Of a DNA stretch of 40,940 bases, positions 25,446 through 32,735 are shown one piece after another. Position 1 is the first letter of the stretch. Each line of letters begins with the position of its first letter. The position numbers and the translations under genes are program-made. Source of the stretch: Fidelibacterota bacterium (lineage in GTDB: Bacteria > Fidelibacterota > Marinisomatia > SCGC-AAA003-L08 > GCA-2689995); the NCBI GenBank assembly GCA_014381925.1, contig JACNKR010000021.1, positions 1-40,940 of the forward strand, given 5' to 3'. Below the pieces are notes generated by a model, which made no database searches, was not told the origin of the DNA, and saw nothing but the letters and a program-made list of their open reading frames with translations.

Positions 25446-26894
25446 ATGTTTAGAATTATTAAAAATATGGGTATTATTTTAATTATTTTTGCAGTTGCAT
25501 TTTCAACTTCAAGAGTATCTTTTTCTCGTCCAGGAAATATGATGAATATTCCTTCAAGTACTAATTATATTGATACAGACTCTTTTATAATTAATGCTTC
25601 TACTGATATTTATAATTTCACAATATTTAATCAAAGCTCTTCGGTAGGGATTAATACTTATTTAACTCATAATATTAATGTTGGATTATCCATTGGAACT
25701 GTAGCAAACCCTTCAAATGATTTAATGAATTCATCATTATTTAAAACACCCGTTGAATTTGGGTTACATTATCAACATCGTGTTTATAGTTTTAAAGATA
25801 TAAGTATTTCTTTGGGTGTGCAAGATTTAATATTTAATAGTATTAGCGGATTTGATGCGAATTCAGCTTCATTATATACTGTTTTTTCAAGTGAACGAAA
25901 ATTTGAACAATATACACTTGGTTCTTATATTGGTGCTGGAACAGGTAAAATTGCAGCTAATAATTTTTTCTATGATGATGTTGAAATAAAAGATCAAATA
26001 ACTACTGCTGATGGTTGGGAACCTATAACATTATCTGACTCAACTATAAAAGAATTATATATAAATAATCAAACTGTAAATGTATTTTTAGGATTTATTC
26101 TTAAAACGCCATATTTAATAAAAAATGGTGGTATTGATTTAATAGGGGAGTATGATGGTAATGGTCTCAATATTGGAATGAAAATACCATTATCACCTCG
26201 TTATGTTATTACTGCTGGAATAAAAAACTTGAATAATATTGCTGATATTGGAATGCAATCTTTAGTAATAGAAAGTGGAAATGTTTGGCAAAATTCTGCC
26301 CTAATATCAACTTCCCCTGCGATTCATTTTGGGGTAAATGTAAAATTACCTAAAACAGGCAAAACAGTTATTATTCCTAAATCGCTTAGACGTGTTGGTA
26401 CAAGTGGGCAAGAATTTGCAGAACGCGTATATCAACAGGAATTAGATTCATCATTAATTTATTTTGATGAGGCTGTGGGACAATTAAGAGATTCTTTGCG
26501 ATTAGTTAATTTTAAGCTTCAAACTATAAATAACCATAATCAATTGCTTAATCAAAAGTTATCTTTTTTAGGTGATTCAACAGAGGCATTACGGATAAAA
26601 CAAAAATTATCTGATTTTAATCAAAATAAAATTGTAAAACATTTAACAAAATCTCTAAAACATTATTATGATGGAGATTATATAAGTGCACTTCAAGAAG
26701 CTGAAATTGCAATTGAATTAAACCCTAATTTAGCTGTTGCCTATGCCAGAAGAGGTTCAATTTATTATCAATTAGGTGATATAAAAAGAGCACGAATTAA
26801 TTGGAATATGGCTTTAAAACTTGATCCTGAATATGATGAAGTTAGAGGTATATTAAGTTCGGTGAATGCAAGTAATAAAAAGGGGCGATTATAA
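25446..26894 (+). CDS. Putative outer-membrane beta-rich protein with coiled coil and two C-terminal TPRs
   Basis: A 482-residue exported protein (signal segment about 1-24). Residues 40-300 are rich in alternating-hydrophobicity beta strands with glycine and aromatic residues (INVGLSIGTV, PVEFGLHYQHRVY, YVITAGIKNL), like an outer-membrane barrel of the PorV/DUF5723 kind. Residues 322-395 are helical or coiled coil. Residues 399-432 and 433-466 are two tetratricopeptide repeats (GDYISALQEAEIAIELNPN and GDIKRARINWNMALKLDPE). An AAGGA Shine-Dalgarno precedes the ATG. It lies 21 bp before motA. A barrel carrying periplasmic TPRs would be suited to dock an inner-membrane machine to the outer membrane; this is inference. 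Confidence 0.6.
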   Translation: MFRIIKNMGIILIIFAVAFSTSRVSFSRPGNMMNIPSSTNYIDTDSFIINASTDIYNFTIFNQSSSVGINTYLTHNINVGLSIGTVANPSNDLMNSSLFKTPVEFGLHYQHRVYSFKDISISLGVQDLIFNSISGFDANSASLYTVFSSERKFEQYTLGSYIGAGTGKIAANNFFYDDVEIKDQITTADGWEPITLSDSTIKELYINNQTVNVFLGFILKTPYLIKNGGIDLIGEYDGNGLNIGMKIPLSPRYVITAGIKNLNNIADIGMQSLVIESGNVWQNSALISTSPAIHFGVNVKLPKTGKTVIIPKSLRRVGTSGQEFAERVYQQELDSSLIYFDEAVGQLRDSLRLVNFKLQTINNHNQLLNQKLSFLGDSTEALRIKQKLSDFNQNKIVKHLTKSLKHYYDGDYISALQEAEIAIELNPNLAVAYARRGSIYYQLGDIKRARINWNMALKLDPEYDEVRGILSSVNASNKKGRL

Positions 26895-26915
26895 TAAAAT
26901 GAAAAGGATTAATTA

Positions 26916-27728
26916 ATGGATATAGCGTCAATTATCGGAACAATTTTGGGTGTTGTCCTACTTGGTGGTGCAATGTTTATGGCTGCGAGTGCTGGTGGAT
27001 TGTCTGTAGGATTATATTGGGATTTAACTTCTGCAATTATTGTACTTGGTGGATCATTGGCCGCTACTGCAATTGCATTTCCATTACCAAAGGTTATTGC
27101 TGTTTTTAAATTAATGGGAATGGTATTCCAAAAACCACCTTGGGAGCAAAAAGAATTAGCACAAAAAATAATTGAATTATCAGCTGTAGCTCGTAAAAAT
27201 GTAAAAGATTTACAGGGGGAAATGGATGGAATCCGAAATTGGTTTTTAAAGGATGGTGTTCAATTTATTATTGATGGTGTTCAGCCTGATGAAATTAAAG
27301 AAATGATGGAACTTAGAGAAGAAACAAGAGAAGAAAAAGAATCATCAGAAGCAAATGTGATGAAAAAAATGGGTGATTTCTCTCCTGCCTTTGGTATGGT
27401 TGGTACATTGATTGGTTTAGTAATTATGATGTTCTCTATGGGTGGAGGTGGAGAAGGTGGTGATGATGATGGGGGTGGTATGGCTGCTCGACTTGGTACT
27501 TCAATGGGTGTAGCGCTTATTACAACATTTTACGGTGCATTATTTGCAAATCTAATTTTCTTACCTTTCTCTGAAAAACTAAAAAGTAAAAATGAAGAGA
27601 ATAAAAAAGTACAGGCATTAATTATTGAAGGGGTTAATTTGTTGGCAAAAAAGGTACACCCTATAATGGTAACTGAACGATTAAATTCATATTTACAACC
27701 CGCAGATAGGATTAGAGGGGAAGAATAA
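26916..27728 (+). CDS. motA: MotA-like stator protein
   Basis: A 270-residue MotA/PomA-type protein (four TM helices at about 4-22, 37-56, 158-175 and 196-217). The cytoplasmic loop KELAQKIIELSAVARKNV keeps the arginine (R93) region that contacts FliG in flagellar motors. The TM3/TM4 core is typical: FSPAFGMVGTLIGLV with conserved P157, then GVALITTFYGALFANLIFLPF with P217. Unusually, the periplasmic TM3-TM4 linker is an extended Gly/Asp-rich stretch (residues 176-189). The following motB starts directly after its stop. In the usual stator, five MotA subunits surround a MotB dimer and couple ion flow to rotation. Confidence 0.9.
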   Translation: MDIASIIGTILGVVLLGGAMFMAASAGGLSVGLYWDLTSAIIVLGGSLAATAIAFPLPKVIAVFKLMGMVFQKPPWEQKELAQKIIELSAVARKNVKDLQGEMDGIRNWFLKDGVQFIIDGVQPDEIKEMMELREETREEKESSEANVMKKMGDFSPAFGMVGTLIGLVIMMFSMGGGGEGGDDDGGGMAARLGTSMGVALITTFYGALFANLIFLPFSEKLKSKNEENKKVQALIIEGVNLLAKKVHPIMVTERLNSYLQPADRIRGEE

Positions 27729-28469
27729 GTGGCAGAAAAAAAATGCCCTGACTGCCCTGAAGAAGGACTTCCTGGATGGATGGGTACATTTGCAGATATG
27801 ATGACTCTGTTGATGTGTTTTTTCGTTCTTTTATTTGCAATGTCTTCATTGGATCCTGTAAAAATTCAAATGATGCAAGAATCTGCAAATAAGAGGTTGG
27901 GAATAAAACAATCTTCTCCACAAGTTAAGAAAAGACCACTTGATAATAAATTAAATATTAAGAAAAAATTAAAAAAAATAGTTGAAGATATGGAAATAAA
28001 TGATCAGGCGAAAATTGTATCTGATCCAAGGGGAATGGCTATTGAATTTGATGGGTCTGTTTGTTTTGGTTCTGGAAGTACAAGTTTAAAACCTGAAATT
28101 AAACGGATATTAGATAGGGTGATAGATGATTTAAATCATCCACGAGATTTAAGACCGATATTGGTAGAAGGTCATTCGGATAATCAAGATCCTGAAGAAG
28201 GAACCGCATTATGGAAAAAATATCCAACAAATTGGCATTTGTCAACTGCAAGAGCTGGGCAAGTAACTCAATATTTAATAAAACAGGGTGTTAAACCCGG
28301 ACGATTGATTTCTGCGGGATATGCTGACCAATGGCCAGTAAAAGCATCTTATGAACTTAGAAGATTAGGGAAAATTGATCAAACTTACATAGACCAAGCA
28401 AATGTAAGACCTGATGATCAACAAGCAAATCGTCGAATAAAAATTGTTTTTCAAACAAAAGTATTTTAA
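27729..28469 (+). CDS. motB: MotB-like stator protein with OmpA-type peptidoglycan-binding domain
   Basis: A 246-residue protein starting at GTG right behind motA, with GAGGGGAAG as its ribosome site. The single TM helix (about 21-39) opens with TFADMMTLLMCFFVLLF, in which D23 is the ion-binding aspartate of MotB. Residues 100-242 form the OmpA/MotB peptidoglycan-binding domain: VEGHSDN with D151, LSTARAGQV with R175, and RRIKIVF. A CPDC pair (C6/C9) lies in the cytoplasmic tail. All features needed for a working stator are present, so this is an ion-driven force generator rather than a degenerate relic. Confidence 0.92.
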   Translation: MAEKKCPDCPEEGLPGWMGTFADMMTLLMCFFVLLFAMSSLDPVKIQMMQESANKRLGIKQSSPQVKKRPLDNKLNIKKKLKKIVEDMEINDQAKIVSDPRGMAIEFDGSVCFGSGSTSLKPEIKRILDRVIDDLNHPRDLRPILVEGHSDNQDPEEGTALWKKYPTNWHLSTARAGQVTQYLIKQGVKPGRLISAGYADQWPVKASYELRRLGKIDQTYIDQANVRPDDQQANRRIKIVFQTKVF

Positions 28470-28487
28470 AATGAGTAGGGAAAAGAT

Positions 28488-29993
28488 ATGAAAATAAAAT
28501 CATCTATTATAAAATATATCAAAATAATATTATTTATTAGTGGAGTATTATATTCAACAGAATTTGATAAATTATTTAAAGTTGCGACTTTAGAAAATGC
28601 ATATCAAAATAAAGTAGAATTTGCAGTTGCAAGGACAGTTGATGCGGGGTTATTTGATTTACAGGTAAATGTTGTAATTGTTGATAATGCAGAATATGCA
28701 GAATATTTAACAATTCAATCTCAAGTTGAAGAAGAACCTGTTATTGAAGTAGAAGAAATAGATGAAAAACCAAATCAATCATTAGGATTATTACCAGGAC
28801 TTCCATCTATTCCGACATCTGCTGTAGATGAAAAGGGAATGGCTGTTGACACAAAAGCAACGGTTGAGGAAGACTCTAAATTTAATGGAATTCCGAGTGA
28901 GTTTATTGTTGACCGAATTGAGGTGATGGTGAGATTGGATGAATCTGTTTCAAGTCCAAATACAAAACAAGAGATCACAACAATTATTAGAAGTGTAATT
29001 CCAGATATTGAAAATTGTTTTGATTGTGTTGATTTTGAAGTTAAAGAATTTTTATCACAATCATTAAGTAATCAAATTAATAAATTTTCCGAAGAACAAG
29101 GTGTCTTAAAAGAGGAATTATCAAACCAATTTAAATCATCAAGTGATTCACAAAAATCATTCGAAGAAATATTAAATAATAAATTTGCTGAAATTGAATT
29201 AACTAATGAAAATAATAAACTTGATTTAGAAGATAGATTAAATGAATTAAGTAATTCCAGAGCTCAGGAAATTATTGAATTACAATTATCACTTGAAGAA
29301 AGCTTAGAACAGATTGCAACGGATGTAAGAGTAAAATTAGAAGATGATATGTCTTTACGAGATCGTAAAAGTCATATTAATGATTCAACGATGTGGTCAG
29401 AATATATTCAACGTACAAATGATTATCAAAAACAGCAAAATGATTTGATGAAGGATATGACTGATAAACGGTTAGAAACTGAGCAAAGATATGCTAATGA
29501 TATATTAAAATTCGCAGAAGAGCAACTTGAAAGAGTGATGTCAAAAGATGATTCAGAAATTTACAATCCAGCGTATAACCGTGCTGATCTAGGAATGCAA
29601 AAGATGGGTACAAAAGGTATAGTAGAATTTTTACCATGGATTTTTGCAGGCTTATCATTTTTATTATTACTTATTTCAATGTTTAAAAAACCTAAGCCAA
29701 TTTATTTAAAACCAAAATATTCAAGCGAGCCAACTAAATCTTCTGAACCTGGTCCAATTATGGTTGAAAAGCAACAATTTGATGAAGATAATGATGTGAT
29801 TAGAACAGAAGTTAAAAGAATTCGTCAGGCTGCAGTAGCGGAAAGTATTCGTGAAAAAGAGGGTGCTGGTGATATTATTAGTGATTGGTTAGATGATGAA
29901 AATGACACAGGTTCTTTAGAAGAGAATGAAAGTTCGGAAGATAAATCCGATGATAAAAATGCCGATGGCAAAGATAAGAAAAAGAAGAAATAG
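28488..29993 (+). CDS. FliF-like ring protein reduced to RBM3, with long periplasmic coiled coil
   Basis: A 501-residue exported inner-membrane protein. A signal segment (1-22, ending VLYS) is followed by residues 33-75 and 136-186, which together read like the RBM3 domain of FliF: NKVEFAVARTVDAGLFDLQV, then FIVDRIEVMVRLDES and TTIIRSVIPDIENCF. They are separated by a variable Pro/Glu-rich loop (80-130) in the place of the beta-collar. Residues 190-355 are a charged coiled coil absent from normal FliF. TM 379-399 and a cytoplasmic tail follow. Tail residues 440-469 (VKRIRQAAVAESIREKEG, then IISDWLDD) resemble the FliG-binding C-terminus of FliF. The N-terminal TM-anchored RBM1-RBM2 half is missing. 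The gene for a FliG-like protein follows after 15 bp, which supports the assignment. Confidence 0.7.
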   Translation: MKIKSSIIKYIKIILFISGVLYSTEFDKLFKVATLENAYQNKVEFAVARTVDAGLFDLQVNVVIVDNAEYAEYLTIQSQVEEEPVIEVEEIDEKPNQSLGLLPGLPSIPTSAVDEKGMAVDTKATVEEDSKFNGIPSEFIVDRIEVMVRLDESVSSPNTKQEITTIIRSVIPDIENCFDCVDFEVKEFLSQSLSNQINKFSEEQGVLKEELSNQFKSSSDSQKSFEEILNNKFAEIELTNENNKLDLEDRLNELSNSRAQEIIELQLSLEESLEQIATDVRVKLEDDMSLRDRKSHINDSTMWSEYIQRTNDYQKQQNDLMKDMTDKRLETEQRYANDILKFAEEQLERVMSKDDSEIYNPAYNRADLGMQKMGTKGIVEFLPWIFAGLSFLLLLISMFKKPKPIYLKPKYSSEPTKSSEPGPIMVEKQQFDEDNDVIRTEVKRIRQAAVAESIREKEGAGDIISDWLDDENDTGSLEENESSEDKSDDKNADGKDKKKKK

Positions 29994-30008
29994 GGAGTAT
30001 TCGGAGAT

Positions 30009-31028
30009 ATGACTGCAAGAGAAAAATATTTATTAAAAGATTATCCGAATCTAAAAGGCGAAGTTAAAGTAGCCATTTTATTCAAAGTTTTGGGTGAGGA
30101 CATGGCTTTAACAATGTTTAAAGGTAAAGTCTCAGATGATAAATTATTGCGTGTTAAAAATAGATCTAAGCGGATTGAATATGTAGCACCTGCTTTACAG
30201 CGAATGATTGTTGAACAATATTATAATAGTTTATTAACTGTTGATCATACTGAAAACCAGAAAAAAGAAAATGAAAAGCTTTCTGATAAAAAGAGAGAGA
30301 TTGTTTACAATCAAATTTTTGCTTTTATAGGTGATTTAACATCAGAACAAGTATTTTATTTAATTAAAGAAGAAAAACCAGCTGTTCAGGCATTAGTTAT
30401 TGAACAATTAGATTCTACTGACCGAATGGATGTTTTAAGGCGATTCGATAAAAAAATTCGAAAATCAGTAATGATTGAAATTTCTGAAATTAATAATATA
30501 CCAATTGATGCAATTATTACACTTGCTACTGAATTAAAAAAGAAATCTAAAAAATTACCCGAACCAACAGAATTTAAACGCGGAGGAAAATCTTCTGTTG
30601 AAAATATACTAAGAGATTTACCCGAAGATGAAGCCGTTGAATTTTTAAAAGAAATTAAAAAAGATAACCCAGTACTTCATGCTCAAGTTAAAAAAGCAAT
30701 ATTTACTTTTAATGATTTAATTGATGGTCCGCAAGAAACAAATGAAAAAATTTGGGGGGCTATTATTGCACATGAAGATGTAGATATTACTAAAACTCCA
30801 AATATTGTATCTCTTGCATTTAAAGGTGTTGATGAGGATATTTATGAACGATGTGTTATTTCGTTGTTAACAGAAAGGCAGAAGGCGATGTATGATCAAT
30901 TATCTGATACTCCAGTTGCGAAAGCCGAGGTTATGAAAGCGCGAGGTCAAATCAGAAATATTGCATATAGTTTAGTACCCAAAGAATTTACTGTTGATGA
31001 TATATTTGAAGCAGATATGATTGAATAG
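30009..31028 (+). CDS. FliG-like rotor/coupling protein
   Basis: A 339-residue soluble protein of FliG length and domain order. The N domain is KVAILFKVLGEDMALTMFKG (20-39). The middle domain is LTSEQVFYLIKEEKPAVQAL (110-129), with EEKP in place of FliG's E-H-P-Q, followed by a second helix pair. The linker and C-domain start is GGKSSVENILRDLPEDEAV, then FTFNDLI (232-238). The C-terminal charge-helix region is LAFKGVDEDIYERCVISLLTER (269-290), matching FliG's ALKGA-E-LREK-L-NMS-R pattern. The conserved GPVR after the torque helix is replaced by TPVA, and the usual Asp pair is DQL. No FliM-binding or switch partner genes are nearby. It is the last gene of the operon, with the terminator at 31051-31082. 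Confidence 0.78.
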   Translation: MTAREKYLLKDYPNLKGEVKVAILFKVLGEDMALTMFKGKVSDDKLLRVKNRSKRIEYVAPALQRMIVEQYYNSLLTVDHTENQKKENEKLSDKKREIVYNQIFAFIGDLTSEQVFYLIKEEKPAVQALVIEQLDSTDRMDVLRRFDKKIRKSVMIEISEINNIPIDAIITLATELKKKSKKLPEPTEFKRGGKSSVENILRDLPEDEAVEFLKEIKKDNPVLHAQVKKAIFTFNDLIDGPQETNEKIWGAIIAHEDVDITKTPNIVSLAFKGVDEDIYERCVISLLTERQKAMYDQLSDTPVAKAEVMKARGQIRNIAYSLVPKEFTVDDIFEADMIE

Positions 31029-31050
31029 TAATATTAATTAATGTAGTAAA

Positions 31051-31082
31051 TAAAAAAGCCTCAGATATCTGAGGCTTTTTTA
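31051..31082. terminator. Bidirectional rho-independent terminator
   Basis: A perfect palindrome with stem AGCCTCAGA/TCTGAGGCT, flanked by six A on the left and six T on the right, so it works on both strands. It lies 23 bp after the fliG-like stop and about 25 bp from the stop of the converging dockerin-tailed gene. It ends the motor-like operon cleanly. Confidence 0.95.
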
Positions 31083-31107
31083 TTACAAATTTTTATTTTT
31101 TAATATA

Positions 31108-32661
31108 TTATGATCCTAAAATTATATTTACTAATTGAACAATATCAATAACATTAATCATACCATCGCCAGATAAATCTGCACAAGGGTCATCAGTGTT
31201 AGCTAAAACATGATTTACAATACTAACCACATCTATCACATTTACAGCATTATCACCGTTTACATCTCCTAAAATTCCACATCCTGAACCACCACCTACA
31301 CTAATTGGCAATACAATTTCAACAGTTTCATTATCATTCCCATCATTAAATAGGAAATGTGCATCAAAATCACCATTAGGAATATCTGATTCAAATAATA
31401 ATGTAGAATAATTAACACCATCAAAATAAGTATGACTATCAGGAATTAGATTAAATGAATAACAATCATCTTCATTTCCTGAATTACACAATTCAGCCAT
31501 TCTTAACCAAGGTAAGTTTCCATCATTATCTTGATATGAAACTGATAATAGTCCCGAAACATCATCATATTCTGCATTTGATAATGTTGGTAAATTATTT
31601 CCATTTTGTAATTGTGATGACATTAAGAAAATTCCAGGACTTGAATCATCTAAGAATTCGGGTAATACATCAGCTCCGCTTAAAGCGACTGAAATTGTCA
31701 TTCCAGTAGTAAAAACACCTTGAATTGAATTTGGCCATTCTCCAAAATCTGCATCGTTCAAAAGATAGTCAAATAATACAGAAGTTGTTAAATTATTTCC
31801 ACTCATATTATAATCAATATTTGTTGTTAAGTATTCAAAACCGCTAAACTCACCCGTTGCAACATCACCTGATATTTTTAATAGTCCTGGAGTTAATTGA
31901 CCAAACCCGCCATCTCCATAACCAATTGCATAGATTACAGATCCCTCTGAGTCAGGGTTTATAATTCCAACCCCATAAAGAAACCATGGTCCAAATAGAC
32001 TACCTTCGTCACAACAATTTCCATTTAATTCTAATTTTAAATACAATTCATCTATATCTGAACCCTCACCTTTAAATGATCCAGACACACCTACAATATC
32101 TTGCCCTGAAGCAGTTTCACCAGTTTCATCTGTTGAAAGTAATGCAAATAAGTTATCACCCATTGGCCATGTATCATTTATATTATTAGGGCTTTGAGAA
32201 ATAATAATATTTCCATAATCTAATCCAAGGGCTTCTGAATTAATTTCTGAAGAAATATACCAATTAACTGCATTTCCACCATTTGTAGAAACAGAAGTTC
32301 CCCAAGTAGTTTCAAACCCTTCTTCATTTAACGGAGTAATTTCACTTGAAGTTGTCCAACTATTTTGACTATCATCAGAAACATGAATAGTTACTGAAGG
32401 GTTTGCATTTGACAGTGAGTCTGAAATATCAGCATTAATAATAAATTCTTCTCTAGGTGCAGTAGTCGAAAGATTTTCATATAATTCTTCTCTCAATCTA
32501 TTTGCTTGGTAGTTCTGTTTTACGATCATCGCTCTTTGGTAAATTTCTTTCGCAAATTGTTCCATTGCTTTATGGCCTAATTCTCTTTTTTCTGCATCGG
32601 TATATTCTGTAGAAAATATTAGGCTACTTAAAATTACTGAAATCAGTATTCTTTTTATCAT
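31108..32661 (-). CDS. Secreted protein with C-terminal dockerin-like module
   Basis: A 517-residue exported protein with a signal peptide ending at LSSLIFS, followed by helical residues 20-65 and a large beta-rich body without a recognised enzyme motif (DNEGLTP-like loops, many Asn/Asp/Gly). Residues 464-517 form a dockerin-like module with two Ca-type repeats: GDVNGDNAVNVIDVVSIVNHV and DLSGDGMINVIDIVQLVNIIL. The ribosome site AAAGGAG precedes the ATG. The module is the same type as in the glycosidase-like protein at 3106. In this phylum, as I recall, it is common at the C-termini of surface or secreted proteins. The function is unknown. Confidence 0.75.
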   Translation of the reverse strand: MIKRILISVILSSLIFSTEYTDAEKRELGHKAMEQFAKEIYQRAMIVKQNYQANRLREELYENLSTTAPREEFIINADISDSLSNANPSVTIHVSDDSQNSWTTSSEITPLNEEGFETTWGTSVSTNGGNAVNWYISSEINSEALGLDYGNIIISQSPNNINDTWPMGDNLFALLSTDETGETASGQDIVGVSGSFKGEGSDIDELYLKLELNGNCCDEGSLFGPWFLYGVGIINPDSEGSVIYAIGYGDGGFGQLTPGLLKISGDVATGEFSGFEYLTTNIDYNMSGNNLTTSVLFDYLLNDADFGEWPNSIQGVFTTGMTISVALSGADVLPEFLDDSSPGIFLMSSQLQNGNNLPTLSNAEYDDVSGLLSVSYQDNDGNLPWLRMAELCNSGNEDDCYSFNLIPDSHTYFDGVNYSTLLFESDIPNGDFDAHFLFNDGNDNETVEIVLPISVGGGSGCGILGDVNGDNAVNVIDVVSIVNHVLANTDDPCADLSGDGMINVIDIVQLVNIILGS

Positions 32662-32735
32662 TTTGTTCTCCTTTATTATTAAATAATAATTATATATTAA
32701 CTATTAAATTTACTAATATTCCACCACAAAGATTA

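Noticed and set aside
26916..28469. MotA/MotB pair as part of a Zorya-type (ZorAB) phage-defence system
   Set aside because: The downstream genes are FliF- and FliG-like, not ZorC/ZorD/ZorE helicase or nuclease genes, and MotA lacks the long cytoplasmic tail of ZorA.
26916..28469. ExbB-ExbD or TolQ-TolR energiser
   Set aside because: The first protein has four helices with the MotA loop and prolines, and the second has a full OmpA-type peptidoglycan-binding domain, both specific to MotAB.
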